DNA from: a virus | DNA length: 43,739 bases | IMG/VR virus record: IMGVR_UViG_3300021139_000035 | Span: 1 to 43,739 of that record | Strand: one strand, 5' to 3' | Part shown: piece by piece, positions 1 through 9,900 of the stretch | How the letters are laid out: every line of letters starts with the position of its first letter | How positions within the stretch are numbered: the first letter of the stretch is position 1 | The notes under the pieces: generated by a model | Seen by the model: only the letters and a program-made list of their open reading frames with translations | Databases searched by the model: none | Told to the model about the DNA's origin: nothing | Translations under genes and position numbers: made by a program

Positions 1-47
1 TTGGTTCAGCAGTAGCAAACACAACAGTAACAATCGACAACGGTTAA
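1..47 (+). CDS. 3' end of an upstream structural gene (partial)
   Basis: The third forward frame reads GSAVANTTVTIDNG and then TAA at 45-47. The Ala/Thr/Val/Asn composition matches the fibre proteins that follow, so this is probably the C-terminus of another virion protein whose body lies left of the window. The other two frames end in less fibre-like sequence. Only 14 full codons are visible, so neither family nor function can be assigned. Confidence 0.5.
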   Translation, partial: GSAVANTTVTIDNG

Positions 48-56
48 TAAACTAAC

Positions 57-74
57 GGGGGACTTAGGTCCCCC
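57..74 (+). other. Intergenic GC-rich hairpin
   Basis: GGGGGAC and GTCCCCC form a perfect 7-bp stem around a TTAG loop in the 40-nt gap between the upstream stop codon and the next start. No U-tract follows, so it is not a textbook intrinsic terminator. It could protect a 3' end, be a processing site or weakly terminate transcription. The ribosome-binding site of the next gene (AGGA, 78-81) is just downstream and outside the stem. Confidence 0.5.
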
Positions 75-87
75 TACAGGATTCTAA

Positions 88-1104
88 ATGTCAAGAATAT
101 TAAAGGTTAGCGGTGGTGATTATAGACTGCAAGTTCAGACTGGCGGTAATATCATTTTGGACACACAGTCCACCAATGGCAAAGTTCTAGTAATAGGCAA
201 TCTTGACGTTCAAGGTGCTTTGACTTATATAGAAAGTACCAACACACAAATTACCGACAACATAATTCAATTAAATTATGGTCAGACAGGTAACGGTATC
301 AGTAGTGCCAATAGTTATGTTTCAGGTATAGAAGTAGAGCGAGGAAATTATAGTCCAGCACAATTATTGTTTAGCGAACAAGTTACACATTATGATTCAA
401 CTACAAGTTCGAACATTAGCGGAACATGGAGCGCACGAACAGCAGATGGTAAACTTAACGGAATACAACTAAGAACAATTACAAATGATGGACTTGGTAA
501 TTTAGTTTTTGATTTACAAAATTCAACAGTGACATTGCGTATTGCAAACAGCACAAATTACTATCTTAATGTATTAAATTCCAACGATATTCCAAATCTA
601 CAATACTTACAAAAATATGTTGCCACAACTTATGTAGGTGGAACCACTACACAAGGCGTTGCGATTGTAGATAGAGTTTTATATCCAGGTGTGGCAGGAA
701 CAACTATAGCAAATGCCAATAGCTCGATTGAAGCAAATGCTACAAATATTGTGTTTCAAATCTCTCAAGCTACACAATTTACAGTAAGCGGTAATGGAGC
801 TCTTGCAGGAAATGTACAAATAGGTGGAGGACTTTCAACCAGTCCTCAATATAATACAATTACCAATACAAGCACTAATAATTTAATTATAACAGCCAAT
901 AACGGATATGTAGAAGTAAATGCAGTTACACAATTTGACAATGTATCTACTAATGTTACCTATAATAGTACTGGTACTCAAATTTGGTCTAGCTCTACAG
1001 TAGGACCAGCAAAGACAGGTTTATATTTTATAAATTCTAGTAACCGTACAGCTGATGAATTGATAAGTAGAAACAGAGCAGTGCTTTATAGCATTTTACT
1101 TTAA
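88..1104 (+). CDS. Tail-fibre-like virion structural protein
   Basis: A 338-aa Asn/Thr/Ser-rich beta protein with few charged residues and no enzyme motif. Residues about 38-63 carry the pattern GNLDVQGALTYIEST followed by ITDNIIQLN. This pattern is typical of T4-superfamily fibre or baseplate-attached proteins, where it forms repeating beta-strands in a trimeric stalk. The ATG follows an AGGA ribosome-binding site by a few bases. A small beta protein follows 9 nt downstream, so the two are probably co-transcribed. The virion role is inferred from composition and context. Which fibre it belongs to cannot be told from sequence. Confidence 0.7.
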   Translation: MSRILKVSGGDYRLQVQTGGNIILDTQSTNGKVLVIGNLDVQGALTYIESTNTQITDNIIQLNYGQTGNGISSANSYVSGIEVERGNYSPAQLLFSEQVTHYDSTTSSNISGTWSARTADGKLNGIQLRTITNDGLGNLVFDLQNSTVTLRIANSTNYYLNVLNSNDIPNLQYLQKYVATTYVGGTTTQGVAIVDRVLYPGVAGTTIANANSSIEANATNIVFQISQATQFTVSGNGALAGNVQIGGGLSTSPQYNTITNTSTNNLIITANNGYVEVNAVTQFDNVSTNVTYNSTGTQIWSSSTVGPAKTGLYFINSSNRTADELISRNRAVLYSILL

Positions 1105-1113
1105 GGAATAAAA

Positions 1114-1446
1114 ATGGCATTAACATCATATCAAATAGGTACAGCAAACACTAATTTTACAGTATATACTAGTGCAACTAGCGGAAGTCAAACTGGTAAT
1201 GCTATTACTTGCATGATCATTTGTAATACCAGTTCAAGTACACTAGCTACAGTAACTTTGTATGCAGTTACTAGTGGAAGTAGTGCAACAGCAACTAACA
1301 TGATCATAAATGCATTGAGTATTCCAGGTGGCGAAACTGTAAGTTTAGATCAAGAAAAATTAGTTTTAGGAGCAGGCGATTTTATTGTAGCTCAAAGCAA
1401 TCAAGCCAATGTAATTTCAATAACTATTAGCACTTTACCAACATAA
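1114..1446 (+). CDS. Small beta-sandwich fibre-accessory protein
   Basis: A 110-aa protein predicted to be almost all beta. The pattern is ICNTSSSTLATVTLYAV, then IPGGETVSLDQEKLVLGAGD, then an alternating hydrophobic C-terminal strand. The C-terminal half of the protein at 5940-6500 (VPVPANQSLRIVTGGEKLIL) and the protein at 28179-28511 look like relatives. Each of the three directly follows a long fibre-like gene, suggesting a protein that decorates, caps or helps fold a fibre. Its final A is also the A of the next ATG (TAATG), so translation of the next gene is probably coupled. A virion role is likely; the exact function is unknown. Confidence 0.65.
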   Translation: MALTSYQIGTANTNFTVYTSATSGSQTGNAITCMIICNTSSSTLATVTLYAVTSGSSATATNMIINALSIPGGETVSLDQEKLVLGAGDFIVAQSNQANVISITISTLPT

Positions 1447-2486
1447 TGAGATATCTAAAACGTCAAACTCTAAATCGCAGGGTTGCTAATGATACAACTT
1501 TGTATTCAGATACAGCCAATGCTAACGTCTATATTGCTCCAATAGGCAATGGTAGTGTGGTTCTGCCAACCGGTAATACGGCGTCTCGTCCAGGTAGTCC
1601 AGTAAATGGAATGATGCGTTACAATACTGATATCGACACTGGTGGCGAAGTAGAAGTTTATCAAAACGGTAGTTGGCGCAGTCTAAGATTCAAAGAATCT
1701 ACAGGTATTACACAACAAAATTTAGGTGCTGGTGACAGCACACAAATTTATTTTGGACCGTTAAACCCAGCACCTCCTACGACTGTACAGAGTGGCGCAA
1801 CATGGGGCGGCCAAAATATTTTAGTCATAGTTGAAAATGTTATACAACTAAACAATATCAACTATACTGTGGTACAAAATCCTAGTATTGGTGCCGATAC
1901 TAGCGCAGTTGGCACATTAAGCGTTGCAGGTTCGACAGGTTCTAAAACATTATACTTCAACACCAGTTTGAATGTTAGTAATGCTAGTTGGGCAGGCAGT
2001 GTTGCAACATTAACACTATTGAATTCAAGCTCAACAGGAGTTCCATTCGCAGTAGGATCAACTATTACTGTGACAGGAATGAGTCCAACTGGCTATAATG
2101 GAGTATACACAGTAACAGGCGGTTCAGCTACAACAGTGACCTATACTCTAGTAAGTAATCCAGGAACTTTTCAATATGCCGGCACTGTAACTGCTAGCGG
2201 AACTACTCCAGCAGTATTTGCCAGTTTAGCTAATTTAATAGGTGCTAGTGTTACAGGAACAGGTATTGCCGCTAGTAGTACAGTGGCTAGTTATACTGTA
2301 GATCCAAATACCGATGCATTGACTAGCATTACAATGAATAATTTTCCTAGTAGTACTATTGCTATAAACACAGTTAATATCACCATTAGTGAAACTGCTA
2401 TTACTGGTTCTGGATACTATTTGAAATTCAGCACTCCAGTACCTTACGGAAAAGTTGTCGTAGCTTTAATCGGTTTCGATCAATAA
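1446..2486 (+). CDS. Tail-fibre-like protein with an inserted GYNG module
   Basis: A 346-aa structural protein. Residues about 46-80 contain RPGSPVNGMMRYNTD followed by an EVYQNGSWRSL strand pair, a unit common in phage fibres; the halves at the C-termini of 2499-4304 and 4440-5936 are similar. The middle holds a module at nt about 1990-2200 (VGSTITVTGMSPTGYNG, then VYTV), also found in the genes at 5940 and 14949. Next comes a degenerate VTGTGIAASSTVASY segment resembling the GTGI/AGT module of the gene at 4440. Start and stop overlap or nearly touch the neighbouring genes. Probably a minor fibre or baseplate-rim protein. Confidence 0.65.
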   Translation: MRYLKRQTLNRRVANDTTLYSDTANANVYIAPIGNGSVVLPTGNTASRPGSPVNGMMRYNTDIDTGGEVEVYQNGSWRSLRFKESTGITQQNLGAGDSTQIYFGPLNPAPPTTVQSGATWGGQNILVIVENVIQLNNINYTVVQNPSIGADTSAVGTLSVAGSTGSKTLYFNTSLNVSNASWAGSVATLTLLNSSSTGVPFAVGSTITVTGMSPTGYNGVYTVTGGSATTVTYTLVSNPGTFQYAGTVTASGTTPAVFASLANLIGASVTGTGIAASSTVASYTVDPNTDALTSITMNNFPSSTIAINTVNITISETAITGSGYYLKFSTPVPYGKVVVALIGFDQ

Positions 2487-2498
2487 TAGGAGTAACAT

Positions 2499-4304
2499 AT
2501 GGCCCAGATAGGTAGAATCGGCGGCCCGTTACTAGCAGATAATTTATTACGTAACGGCAATAATCTAGCATTTGAAACCAAACTACTTTACTTTGACGTA
2601 GCAAACAATCGTATAGGAATTAATACTGCTAGTCCTAGTGTAGATCTACAAACTCCTACATCTCTACAGACGGTAAATCTACAAGTTAATAACAATTTTG
2701 AAGTTCAAAACAATACATTAATAAATGGAGATACCATTTACCATTATTACGGTAATTTGAATTTTATTCCTAATCAGTCGAGTAATCCTACTATTAATTC
2801 AAGTGAACAAATAGCAGGGTCTTTTGATGTTTTTGATAACACTATATTTGTCGACGACGGTACGGGAAATACTGATCTAAATATTAGCCCTAACGGAAGC
2901 GGGCAAACAGTATTCGGTTCTGTGCCATCACCTACTAATGTATTAATTAATGGTAATCTTCATGCTACGGGCAATATAACTTGGGACGGAAATATTACAC
3001 TAGGTTCAGCACCTATAGATACTATTACAATTACAGCAGAAGTTAATAGTAATATTTTACCAAGCACAAACAATACCTATACCTTAGGATCATCTGTTGA
3101 TCCAAAAATCAGTGTGGGTAGTGTTTCATTATCATCGGCGTCAAGCCAATTCCTTTCAATAGCTCCGTATCGTACTAATCCGTCTACTACTGCACTTAAT
3201 CTCAGTGCAAGATCAAGTTGGACTGTAGAAGCTTGGGTGTATTATGACGGAACAGCACCTTCTGGTGATATTTTACAAAAAGATGAGGTAATAGCAGTTA
3301 GAGTTGCCCAATACGGCCTGAGATTAGATGGTAACGGCTACTTACAAGGAAGAGTGGGCGGAGGCAGTAGTTCGCAACTAATATTGTCGTCAGTTCCTAT
3401 GACCGTAAATTCATGGACCCATGTAGCGTTAGTATTAAGCTCATCAACATTATCTTTATATCAAAATGGAGCAAGGGTAGCTAGTGCTTCCTTAAGTGTT
3501 TCATTAACTGATTCTGGAGGATATTTTACCGTAGGAGGTACAGGAAACACCTTGACCACCAGTGTTGGAACTTGGAGCGGATATATTTCAAATGTGCGTG
3601 TAGTAGGCGGAACAGCAGTCTATACTGGGGCATCATTTACACCTCCTAGCACTGTACTTACGAGAATATCAGGAACAGCTCTTTTGTTAATAATGAGTTC
3701 CAATGCAACATTATTGCAAGATGGTTCTATTAATAATTTTACAGTAACAAATATTAATTCAGCAGTATGGTCTTCATCGAGCCCTGTGCCTATTCCGTCA
3801 CTAAATTGGGCAAATTTATATGCTAATAATTTTATTGTAGGAAGTACAAGTCCTAACACTATAAATGCTACCACATTAAATTCAGGAAATTTAAGTATTA
3901 CAGGAACAACAATTACTAATACTCTTAGTAATTCTAACTTGAATTTTGCACCTAACGGAACAGGTAAAGTTTTAGTCAACGGTAGTTCTATTCAATATGT
4001 AAACGGAAATAATATTGTAAATCCTATAGCAGGTGCTGATCTTATTTTTAGTTCTTATAATAGTGGAGCTTCATCGGGTCACTATAAAATTTCTGGAAAA
4101 TCAGGAGTAGGAATTCCTACGGGAACATCTACGCAGTATCCTAGCAATCCAGAAAAAGGTGCTTTCAGATATAATATACAATTGGGTTATGCAGAAATTT
4201 ATAGCGGCTCTGTTTGGCAACCTGCCTACGGTATTGCCGCAAATGCTACCAGTCAAAACGTTAGCGATTTATCTACTTTATACTCCATCGTATTTGGGTT
4301 TTAA
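2499..4304 (+). CDS. Tail fibre protein with inserted LamG-type lectin domain
   Basis: A 601-aa protein. The N-terminus (GRIGGPLLADNLLRNG, then LAFETKLLYFDV) and the sections NGNLHATGNITWDGNITLG and EVNSNILPSTNNTYTLGS are shared with the next gene, so the two are paralogues. Residues about 199-436 have no counterpart there. They read as a laminin-G/concanavalin-A-like fold: SSWTVEAWVYYDG, YGLRLDGNGYLQGRV, SWTHVALVLSSSTLSLYQNG and GYISNVRVVGGTAVY. Such domains usually bind glycans. The C-terminus returns to the fibre pattern (GAFRYN, YAEIYSGSVWQPAYG). The start is supported by AGGAG just upstream. Likely a host-recognition fibre component. Confidence 0.75.
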   Translation: MAQIGRIGGPLLADNLLRNGNNLAFETKLLYFDVANNRIGINTASPSVDLQTPTSLQTVNLQVNNNFEVQNNTLINGDTIYHYYGNLNFIPNQSSNPTINSSEQIAGSFDVFDNTIFVDDGTGNTDLNISPNGSGQTVFGSVPSPTNVLINGNLHATGNITWDGNITLGSAPIDTITITAEVNSNILPSTNNTYTLGSSVDPKISVGSVSLSSASSQFLSIAPYRTNPSTTALNLSARSSWTVEAWVYYDGTAPSGDILQKDEVIAVRVAQYGLRLDGNGYLQGRVGGGSSSQLILSSVPMTVNSWTHVALVLSSSTLSLYQNGARVASASLSVSLTDSGGYFTVGGTGNTLTTSVGTWSGYISNVRVVGGTAVYTGASFTPPSTVLTRISGTALLLIMSSNATLLQDGSINNFTVTNINSAVWSSSSPVPIPSLNWANLYANNFIVGSTSPNTINATTLNSGNLSITGTTITNTLSNSNLNFAPNGTGKVLVNGSSIQYVNGNNIVNPIAGADLIFSSYNSGASSGHYKISGKSGVGIPTGTSTQYPSNPEKGAFRYNIQLGYAEIYSGSVWQPAYGIAANATSQNVSDLSTLYSIVFGF

Positions 4305-4312
4305 GCATATTA

Positions 4313-4325
4313 GCTAAATACTATT
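4313..4325 (+). promoter_or_regulatory. T4-type late promoter
   Basis: GCTAAATACTATT matches the T4 late-promoter consensus TATAAATACTATT at 11 of 13 positions, including the TAAATA core. It lies just after the stop codon of the previous fibre gene and about 115 nt before the next ATG. In T4 these sites are read by host RNA polymerase with the gp55 sigma factor. Transcription would start near 4332, inside the first hairpin of the leader. Confidence 0.65.
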
Positions 4326-4328
4326 ACT

Positions 4329-4395
4329 GTAGAGTTTGACCAAAGCTCTACGATATCAAACTGTGGTAAACCCGCAAAGAACCGTAAAAGCGGTT
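4329..4395 (+). other. Structured 5' leader with two hairpins
   Basis: Within the 135-nt gap, 4329-4337 pairs with 4343-4351 (GTAGAGTTT with AAAGCTCTAC minus the end base, one G-U wobble) around a GACCA loop. Separately, AACCG at 4380-4384 pairs with CGGTT at 4391-4395. Further on, GAGT and ACTC flank GGTTATCCGTGAA. Most other gene gaps here are 3-37 nt, so this long structured leader stands out. It may tune translation or stability of the fibre message, or be a small RNA. No tRNA cloverleaf was found. Confidence 0.45.
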
Positions 4396-4439
4396 GAAAG
4401 AGTGGTTATCCGTGAAACTCGGTGTATATGGGAGCATAA

Positions 4440-5936
4440 ATGGCTGTTGGTCGAATTTCGGGTCCGCTCTTAAAGGATAATTTGCTTCGTAACGGGCAAA
4501 ATTTAGCCTTCGAGACGAGCCTACTATACCTAGATGTTGTTAACAGCCGTGTGGGCATTAATACAGCAACGCCTCAATATGATCTCGATGTAAACGGCAC
4601 CGTTCAAACAACAAATTTATATGCTACCGGTCAAGCGAATATCGGTACATTCACTATTTCTGGAAATAATATAACCAGTAGTAGCGGAGTTATTAATTTA
4701 TCAACGCAGGCTAGTTACAATATTGTATACCAGGGTGCGCTAAATGTAGGCAATTTACAATTAGCTACTAATATAATAAGTTCGACAAACACTAACGGAA
4801 ATATCAATTTAGATCCAAACGGATCTGGACAAGTAGTAGTAAATTCTAACGCCTTAGTTAACGGCAATTTACATGCTACTGGTAATATTACTGCGGACGG
4901 TAATATTCAATTAGGTGCCGCAACTAACGACACAATTACCTTTGGTGGAGAAGTTAATAGCAATATTCTTCCGTCAACTTCAAATACTTATAATCTAGGA
5001 TCAAATGCCTTACAGTGGAACAATGTATATGCTACCACAGGAACGATTGGCACTGTAACTGCTAACACAGTTACAACAACTGATTTTCAAACTAGTGGTT
5101 TAGACATTAGCGGTAATACAATAACTGCTTTATCGACCAACAGTAATATTAGCTTTGTTACTACTGGAACTGGCGGTATTGTTCTAAATAACTTAAAGTT
5201 TTATCAAAATACCATTACTAATATAAGTCCTGGAGCTATAACTAGTTTTGTTGAAAGTACTAATACTGTTACATTTACAGGTAGTATTGCTAATGGTACT
5301 AATGTAGTTTTTACAGGTAGTATTACTAATTCAGTTCTGAATGTAACAAGCACACCATCAGGATCTGGACTAGCAGTTGGTCAAATTATTACCGGAACAG
5401 GAATAGCAGCCAATACCTATATTATTTCTAATATTTCAGGAACAGGTACTAGTTCAACTAGTTCGTGGACAATAAGCAATTATCAAACTGTTGCATCGGG
5501 AACAATAACTGCAACATTTACCATCCTAACAGTCACAGGAACACCAAGCGGAACAATACAATCTGGTATGGCTATCACGGGCGGGACTGTAAGTGCAGGA
5601 ACAAGTATTATTGCATTAGGATCAGGTTCCGGTGGTGCTGGAACATATTATGTAACGCCAGCACAAACTGTAACTTCTACTAGTTTAACTGGAACTGTGA
5701 CAGGATTTGTTAATTTTACAGGCACAGCAGGTATAGTTATTCCGTCAGGAAATAGTACAACTGACAGACCAAGTATTGCAACTACTGAGACTGGAATGGT
5801 ACGTTTTAATACAGATCAACAGTATGTCGAAGTATATAATGGAACTGCTTGGACAAGTATTGCTGGTGCAAGTAGTGGTGTAAGTATTAGCTCAGCTACA
5901 GATATTGCATTGGGTATCGTTATAAGTTTAGGATAA
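4440..5936 (+). CDS. Tail fibre protein, paralogue of the LamG-bearing fibre
   Basis: A 498-aa protein starting GRISGPLLKDNLLRNGQNLA, matching the gene at 2499. It shares NGNLHATGNITADGNIQLG and EVNSNILPSTSNTYNLGS. Here the last segment runs directly into LQWNNVYATTG, so this copy has no lectin domain. It has gained another module in the C-terminal third: VGQIITGTGIAANTYIIS followed by a second unit with GMAITGGTVSAGT and LGSGSGGAGTYYV. A DRPSIATTETGMVRFNTD segment closes the protein. GGGAG lies before the ATG. It probably assembles in the same fibre as, or as an alternative to, its paralogue. Confidence 0.72.
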   Translation: MAVGRISGPLLKDNLLRNGQNLAFETSLLYLDVVNSRVGINTATPQYDLDVNGTVQTTNLYATGQANIGTFTISGNNITSSSGVINLSTQASYNIVYQGALNVGNLQLATNIISSTNTNGNINLDPNGSGQVVVNSNALVNGNLHATGNITADGNIQLGAATNDTITFGGEVNSNILPSTSNTYNLGSNALQWNNVYATTGTIGTVTANTVTTTDFQTSGLDISGNTITALSTNSNISFVTTGTGGIVLNNLKFYQNTITNISPGAITSFVESTNTVTFTGSIANGTNVVFTGSITNSVLNVTSTPSGSGLAVGQIITGTGIAANTYIISNISGTGTSSTSSWTISNYQTVASGTITATFTILTVTGTPSGTIQSGMAITGGTVSAGTSIIALGSGSGGAGTYYVTPAQTVTSTSLTGTVTGFVNFTGTAGIVIPSGNSTTDRPSIATTETGMVRFNTDQQYVEVYNGTAWTSIAGASSGVSISSATDIALGIVISLG

Positions 5937-5939
5937 AAA

Positions 5940-6500
5940 ATGACAACAGTATTCAAAAATCAAATACAAAATAATTTAGGTCCCACTGCATCAGTGACTG
6001 TAACAGCTACACAAGCAAGTACTCCAAGTGCAGGTTCTGTGACTTATACATTTGCAACACAAACAACTGCGCTATTTCCAGTTGGTTCTTATATCCTAAT
6101 ATCGGGTAGTAGTGTTTCTGGTTATAACGGAACATTTGGTCCTGTCACGGCGTCAACTACGGGATCGGTAACTGTTGCCAACACAACAACTGGAGCAGCC
6201 ACAGGGGGAACTATTTCAAATGTCTTTTGGTCCACTAATCCTAGTGCTAAAACAACAGTTATTGGATTTAGTTTAACAAACACCACAGGATATCTAGTGA
6301 CAGCAAACGTGCAAATATCAGATACGGTGGCTGGAACAACAGCAAACTATATTAATAATGTTCCTGTCCCAGCTAATCAAAGTTTGCGTATAGTTACAGG
6401 TGGAGAAAAATTAATTCTAGGACCGAGTACAAATGTTATAGTAAGTAGTAATCAAAGTTCTAGTCTAGATGCTCTGTTGAGCTTTGTTGAAATCAGTTAA
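5940..6500 (+). CDS. Fibre-accessory beta protein with GYNG insertion
   Basis: A 186-aa protein in two parts. Residues about 17-95 are a copy of the GYNG module: AGSVTYTFATQTTALFPVGS, then SGYNGTFGPVTAS. Residues about 100-186 (IGFSLTNTTGYLVTANVQIS, NQSLRIVTGGEKLILGPS) match the small beta protein at 1114-1446. The gene therefore looks like the small accessory protein with an extra module added near its N-terminus. It begins 3 nt after the preceding fibre gene and is probably translated with it. A virion role is likely; its partner fibre is presumably the protein encoded immediately upstream. Confidence 0.62.
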   Translation: MTTVFKNQIQNNLGPTASVTVTATQASTPSAGSVTYTFATQTTALFPVGSYILISGSSVSGYNGTFGPVTASTTGSVTVANTTTGAATGGTISNVFWSTNPSAKTTVIGFSLTNTTGYLVTANVQISDTVAGTTANYINNVPVPANQSLRIVTGGEKLILGPSTNVIVSSNQSSSLDALLSFVEIS

Positions 6501-6511
6501 GGAGTGATATA

Positions 6512-6898
6512 ATGGGACCACAATATGTAGGTGCAATAGGTGAACAAAATGTGTTTGGAGATAATAAAAGATTTTTCTACGCATTGTATCGTGACGACGT
6601 CGGCAATCTATACTATTGGAAAATTGATCAATTAACGGATACAGCTAGCTATGTTGTAAATAATCCAGGGCTAGCACAGAATGATTTTCAAGAATTCGAA
6701 TATGGCGTAGATTTCTTTGATGGAAGATTAGCAACTGATCATAGTCGCCCTTATAGCAATTTGGCATTTGATCAATATAGATGGGATACACAAAACATTA
6801 ATTATTATATCAGTACTGCATCAGGCAGCACAAAAGGACAATTTGTTGCTAGAGTAAATCAACCATATACCTATAGTGCCGGACAACAATTATCATAA
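6512..6898 (+). CDS. Hypothetical virion-associated protein
   Basis: A 128-aa protein with many aromatic residues, unlike the Thr/Asn-rich fibres around it. Visible segments are RFFYALYRDDVGNLYYWKID, EFEYGVDFFDGRLATDHSRP, FDQYRWDTQNINYYIS and a C-terminal RVNQPYTYSAGQ. The tyrosine-rich strands and compact size suggest a small globular beta domain. A good AAGGAGTGAT ribosome-binding site precedes the ATG. It sits between a fibre pair and the first giant gene and so is probably a structural or fibre-junction protein. I do not recognise a family and assign no function. Confidence 0.55.
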   Translation: MGPQYVGAIGEQNVFGDNKRFFYALYRDDVGNLYYWKIDQLTDTASYVVNNPGLAQNDFQEFEYGVDFFDGRLATDHSRPYSNLAFDQYRWDTQNINYYISTASGSTKGQFVARVNQPYTYSAGQQLS

Positions 6899-6920
6899 TT
6901 AAAGAATAAGGAATAAAGAC

Positions 6921-9900
6921 ATGGCAGAGTTCAAATTAGCTAGATTAAGATTTACCTGGAATGGTACTTGGGCACCTAGCACAGTATACAATCGAGATGC
7001 TATTGTGCAGTACAATGGTAAAACTTATGTATGTCTAGTTCCTAATACTTCTAGTTCTGCATTTACAACAGACCTAAATGCTCCAATACCTTTATGGAGT
7101 TTATTAATTGACGGTAAAAGTTGGCAAGGTGCATGGACGGCCAATGGCACATACTATACAGTAGGCGCTATTGTTACATTTGGCGGTGCAGTTTATATAT
7201 GTACAACTTCAAACACAAGTAGTAGTAGTTTTGCAAGTGATCAGACCAATTGGACTTTGTATGTTCAAAATGACAAATGGGAAGGTGCTTGGGCAGCCAA
7301 TACACAATACGGTATTGGAGATATTGTAAACTTTGATGGAATTGTTTATCGTTGTATAGTAGATCATACATCTTTATCTAGATTAGATGCTAATCCTAGC
7401 TATTGGTCAATTTATGATAATGGTGTTATGTATAGAGGAAATTTTACTGCTAATACACAGTATAATCTCAATGACATCGTTAAATTAAATGCCGAATTAT
7501 TCATTTGTTCTACTGCACATTTATCGTCGGGAGCATTTGTTACAGCATACTGGACTTTGTGGATGCCAGGCGAAGATTGGCAGGGAACTTGGTCATCAAG
7601 TACAATCTATCAAATTGGTGATATAGTTAGTTATGGCGGATACGATTATGTTAGTCTTACAGCCAATAATTCTGCTAACAATCCTGTAACTAGTGTAGGA
7701 GTAAACTGGAATACTATTGCTACTGGCTACAGCTTTCAACAAGAATGGTCGGCCAGCACAAATTATAAAATTGGCGCAGTAGTTACTCGACATGGTCAAG
7801 TATTTGATGCTACCGCAGATAACAGCAATCAAGACCCCACAGGCGGTCTGGCAGTTGCCGCTACTTATGTAAGCGGTAGCGGAAACACTATCAACGTTAC
7901 TGGTGTTTACTTGATACAAATTGTGCCAGGCATGACCGCAACTGGTCCTGGTTTTGCCAGCGGACAAACTGTTATTAGTAATGTAGGTACTGCTTATGCG
8001 GCCGCAATCACTCTTAGCGGACCTCCAGATTCTACTCCAAGTAGTATTAGCTTTATCGGTATTAATCAAGGTTTTTGGAAACTAGTAACACCTGGTGTAC
8101 AGTGGAGAGGTTTCTGGGCACAAGGTATTAATTTTGTTCCAGGAGATTTAACTGTTTGGCAAAACGCCACATATCGTTGTATTCTAGCACATACAAGTAT
8201 TCCAGGGCTTCGTCCTGATTTAGATAATAATAATACTTATTGGGTAGTATATCTATATCATGCAAGACACAATGCTGGACAAACCACCGGTGATCTAACT
8301 ATTAACAATAATGGTTCTAATATTGCATTACCAATTGGACCTAATACTTATAGTTTAAGAGCTACAAATAATCTTCCAGGATGGAGATACATACTTCCAA
8401 TTGCTAATGTTTATTATGTTGATACTGCTATTGGACAAGACAATAGCACTTATGGTACAACTTATGATCAGCCTTGGAAAACTATTGCTTATGCTTGCGC
8501 AACTTTATTAAAAGGTACACAAAATCAAAACGCTGTAGGATTTTTAACAGCTAATAAACAGTTTATTATTACAGAAATGTATCAATGGATGTTGTATCAA
8601 GTTGCTCAACAAATCAGCCCTTTTACTTCATCTAGTGTATTTGATGCTACTAAGACTCAGCGCGATGCAGGATATATTATTGATGCAGTTGCTTATGATT
8701 TGGGTCGCGGTGGCAATAGCCAAACAGTGGCAGCTACCTTAGCATATTTTAACACAGCTGGAACTTATTACAATACAGCAGTGACAACTGAAATATCTTA
8801 TTTTATTGCTTCAATAACTTATTTAGGTTCGTTAATTCAATACGTACTAAACAATACAGCAGTTCCTGTAAGTTATCAATTAGTTAACGGTATATCTGTT
8901 GGCAGCAGAATAAGCCAAATAATTAATAATTCTACAGCAGTTTCAGAAACAGGATCAGCAACACCTGCAAATGGTGCAACTATTAATGTAGGTAACTATG
9001 CTAATATTGCATGGACATTGAATGGAATCAACAATCAACAATTAAATTTAGTAAGAGGCAATACATATTATTTCTATCTAAGTCTTGCAGGACAAACATT
9101 TAATATACAAACTACAAATAATGGTTATGTAGCATTAAATCAATGGACACAAGGTGTAACTGGTAACGGATCTACAACAGGAACTGTGACATTTACTGTA
9201 CCTTATAGTGCTCCAAATAGATTGTATATTCAAGATACTAATCAATCAACTTTGTTTACACAATTAAACATTTATGATTCAAGTGCAACAATTACAACAC
9301 AAGCAAGTGCTGTAAGTCAAGCATCTACATTAATTAATATTCTTACTACAGCATTGAGTCAACAAACTACTGCAAGTGTTCCTCCTTCTAATTCAGGAAT
9401 CAGCGCAACAATTTTTGTAAAGACTGGTACCTATAATGAAATATTACCAATTAGTGTTCCAGAAAATGTAGCTATTGTAGGCGACGAGCTTCGCGGAGTA
9501 GTTGTACAACCAAGTATTATTATCAATACATATACTACACAAAATACATCAGCAACATTTACCGTGAGTTCAACTGCTGGTATGTATAATAATTGTCCAG
9601 TTCAGTTTTCAACTGGAGGAACTAGTGCATTAGGAACAGTATTTGGTGGTGTTACAATTGGACAGACATATTATGTTGTTGGTTCGAGTATCACAGCAAC
9701 ATCATTTGGAATTAGTTCTACTCCAAGCGGACAGCAAATAACTCTAACAACAGGCGGTTTAGGTGCTATGTATGTCTATGGTGGATATGCTCTAAGCAAT
9801 ATGTTCCAAATGCGTAACGGTACTGGTTTAAGAAATTTAACATTAAACGGTTTGTTAGGTACACTAGGCGCACAAAACGCATATCAGACACAACGACCTA

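Noticed and set aside
3620-3979. Minus-strand open frame of 119 aa opposite the LamG fibre.
   Set aside because: The plus-strand gene has clear domains here, and the reverse frame has no recognisable motif or start signal.
4329-4439. A tRNA gene in the long leader.
   Set aside because: The hairpins do not form a cloverleaf, and no T-loop or acceptor stem pattern is present.
7596-8069. Minus-strand open frame of 157 aa inside the first giant gene.
   Set aside because: It is antisense to a clear repeat-domain region, and its Ser/Thr/Cys-rich product looks like a shadow of the coding strand.
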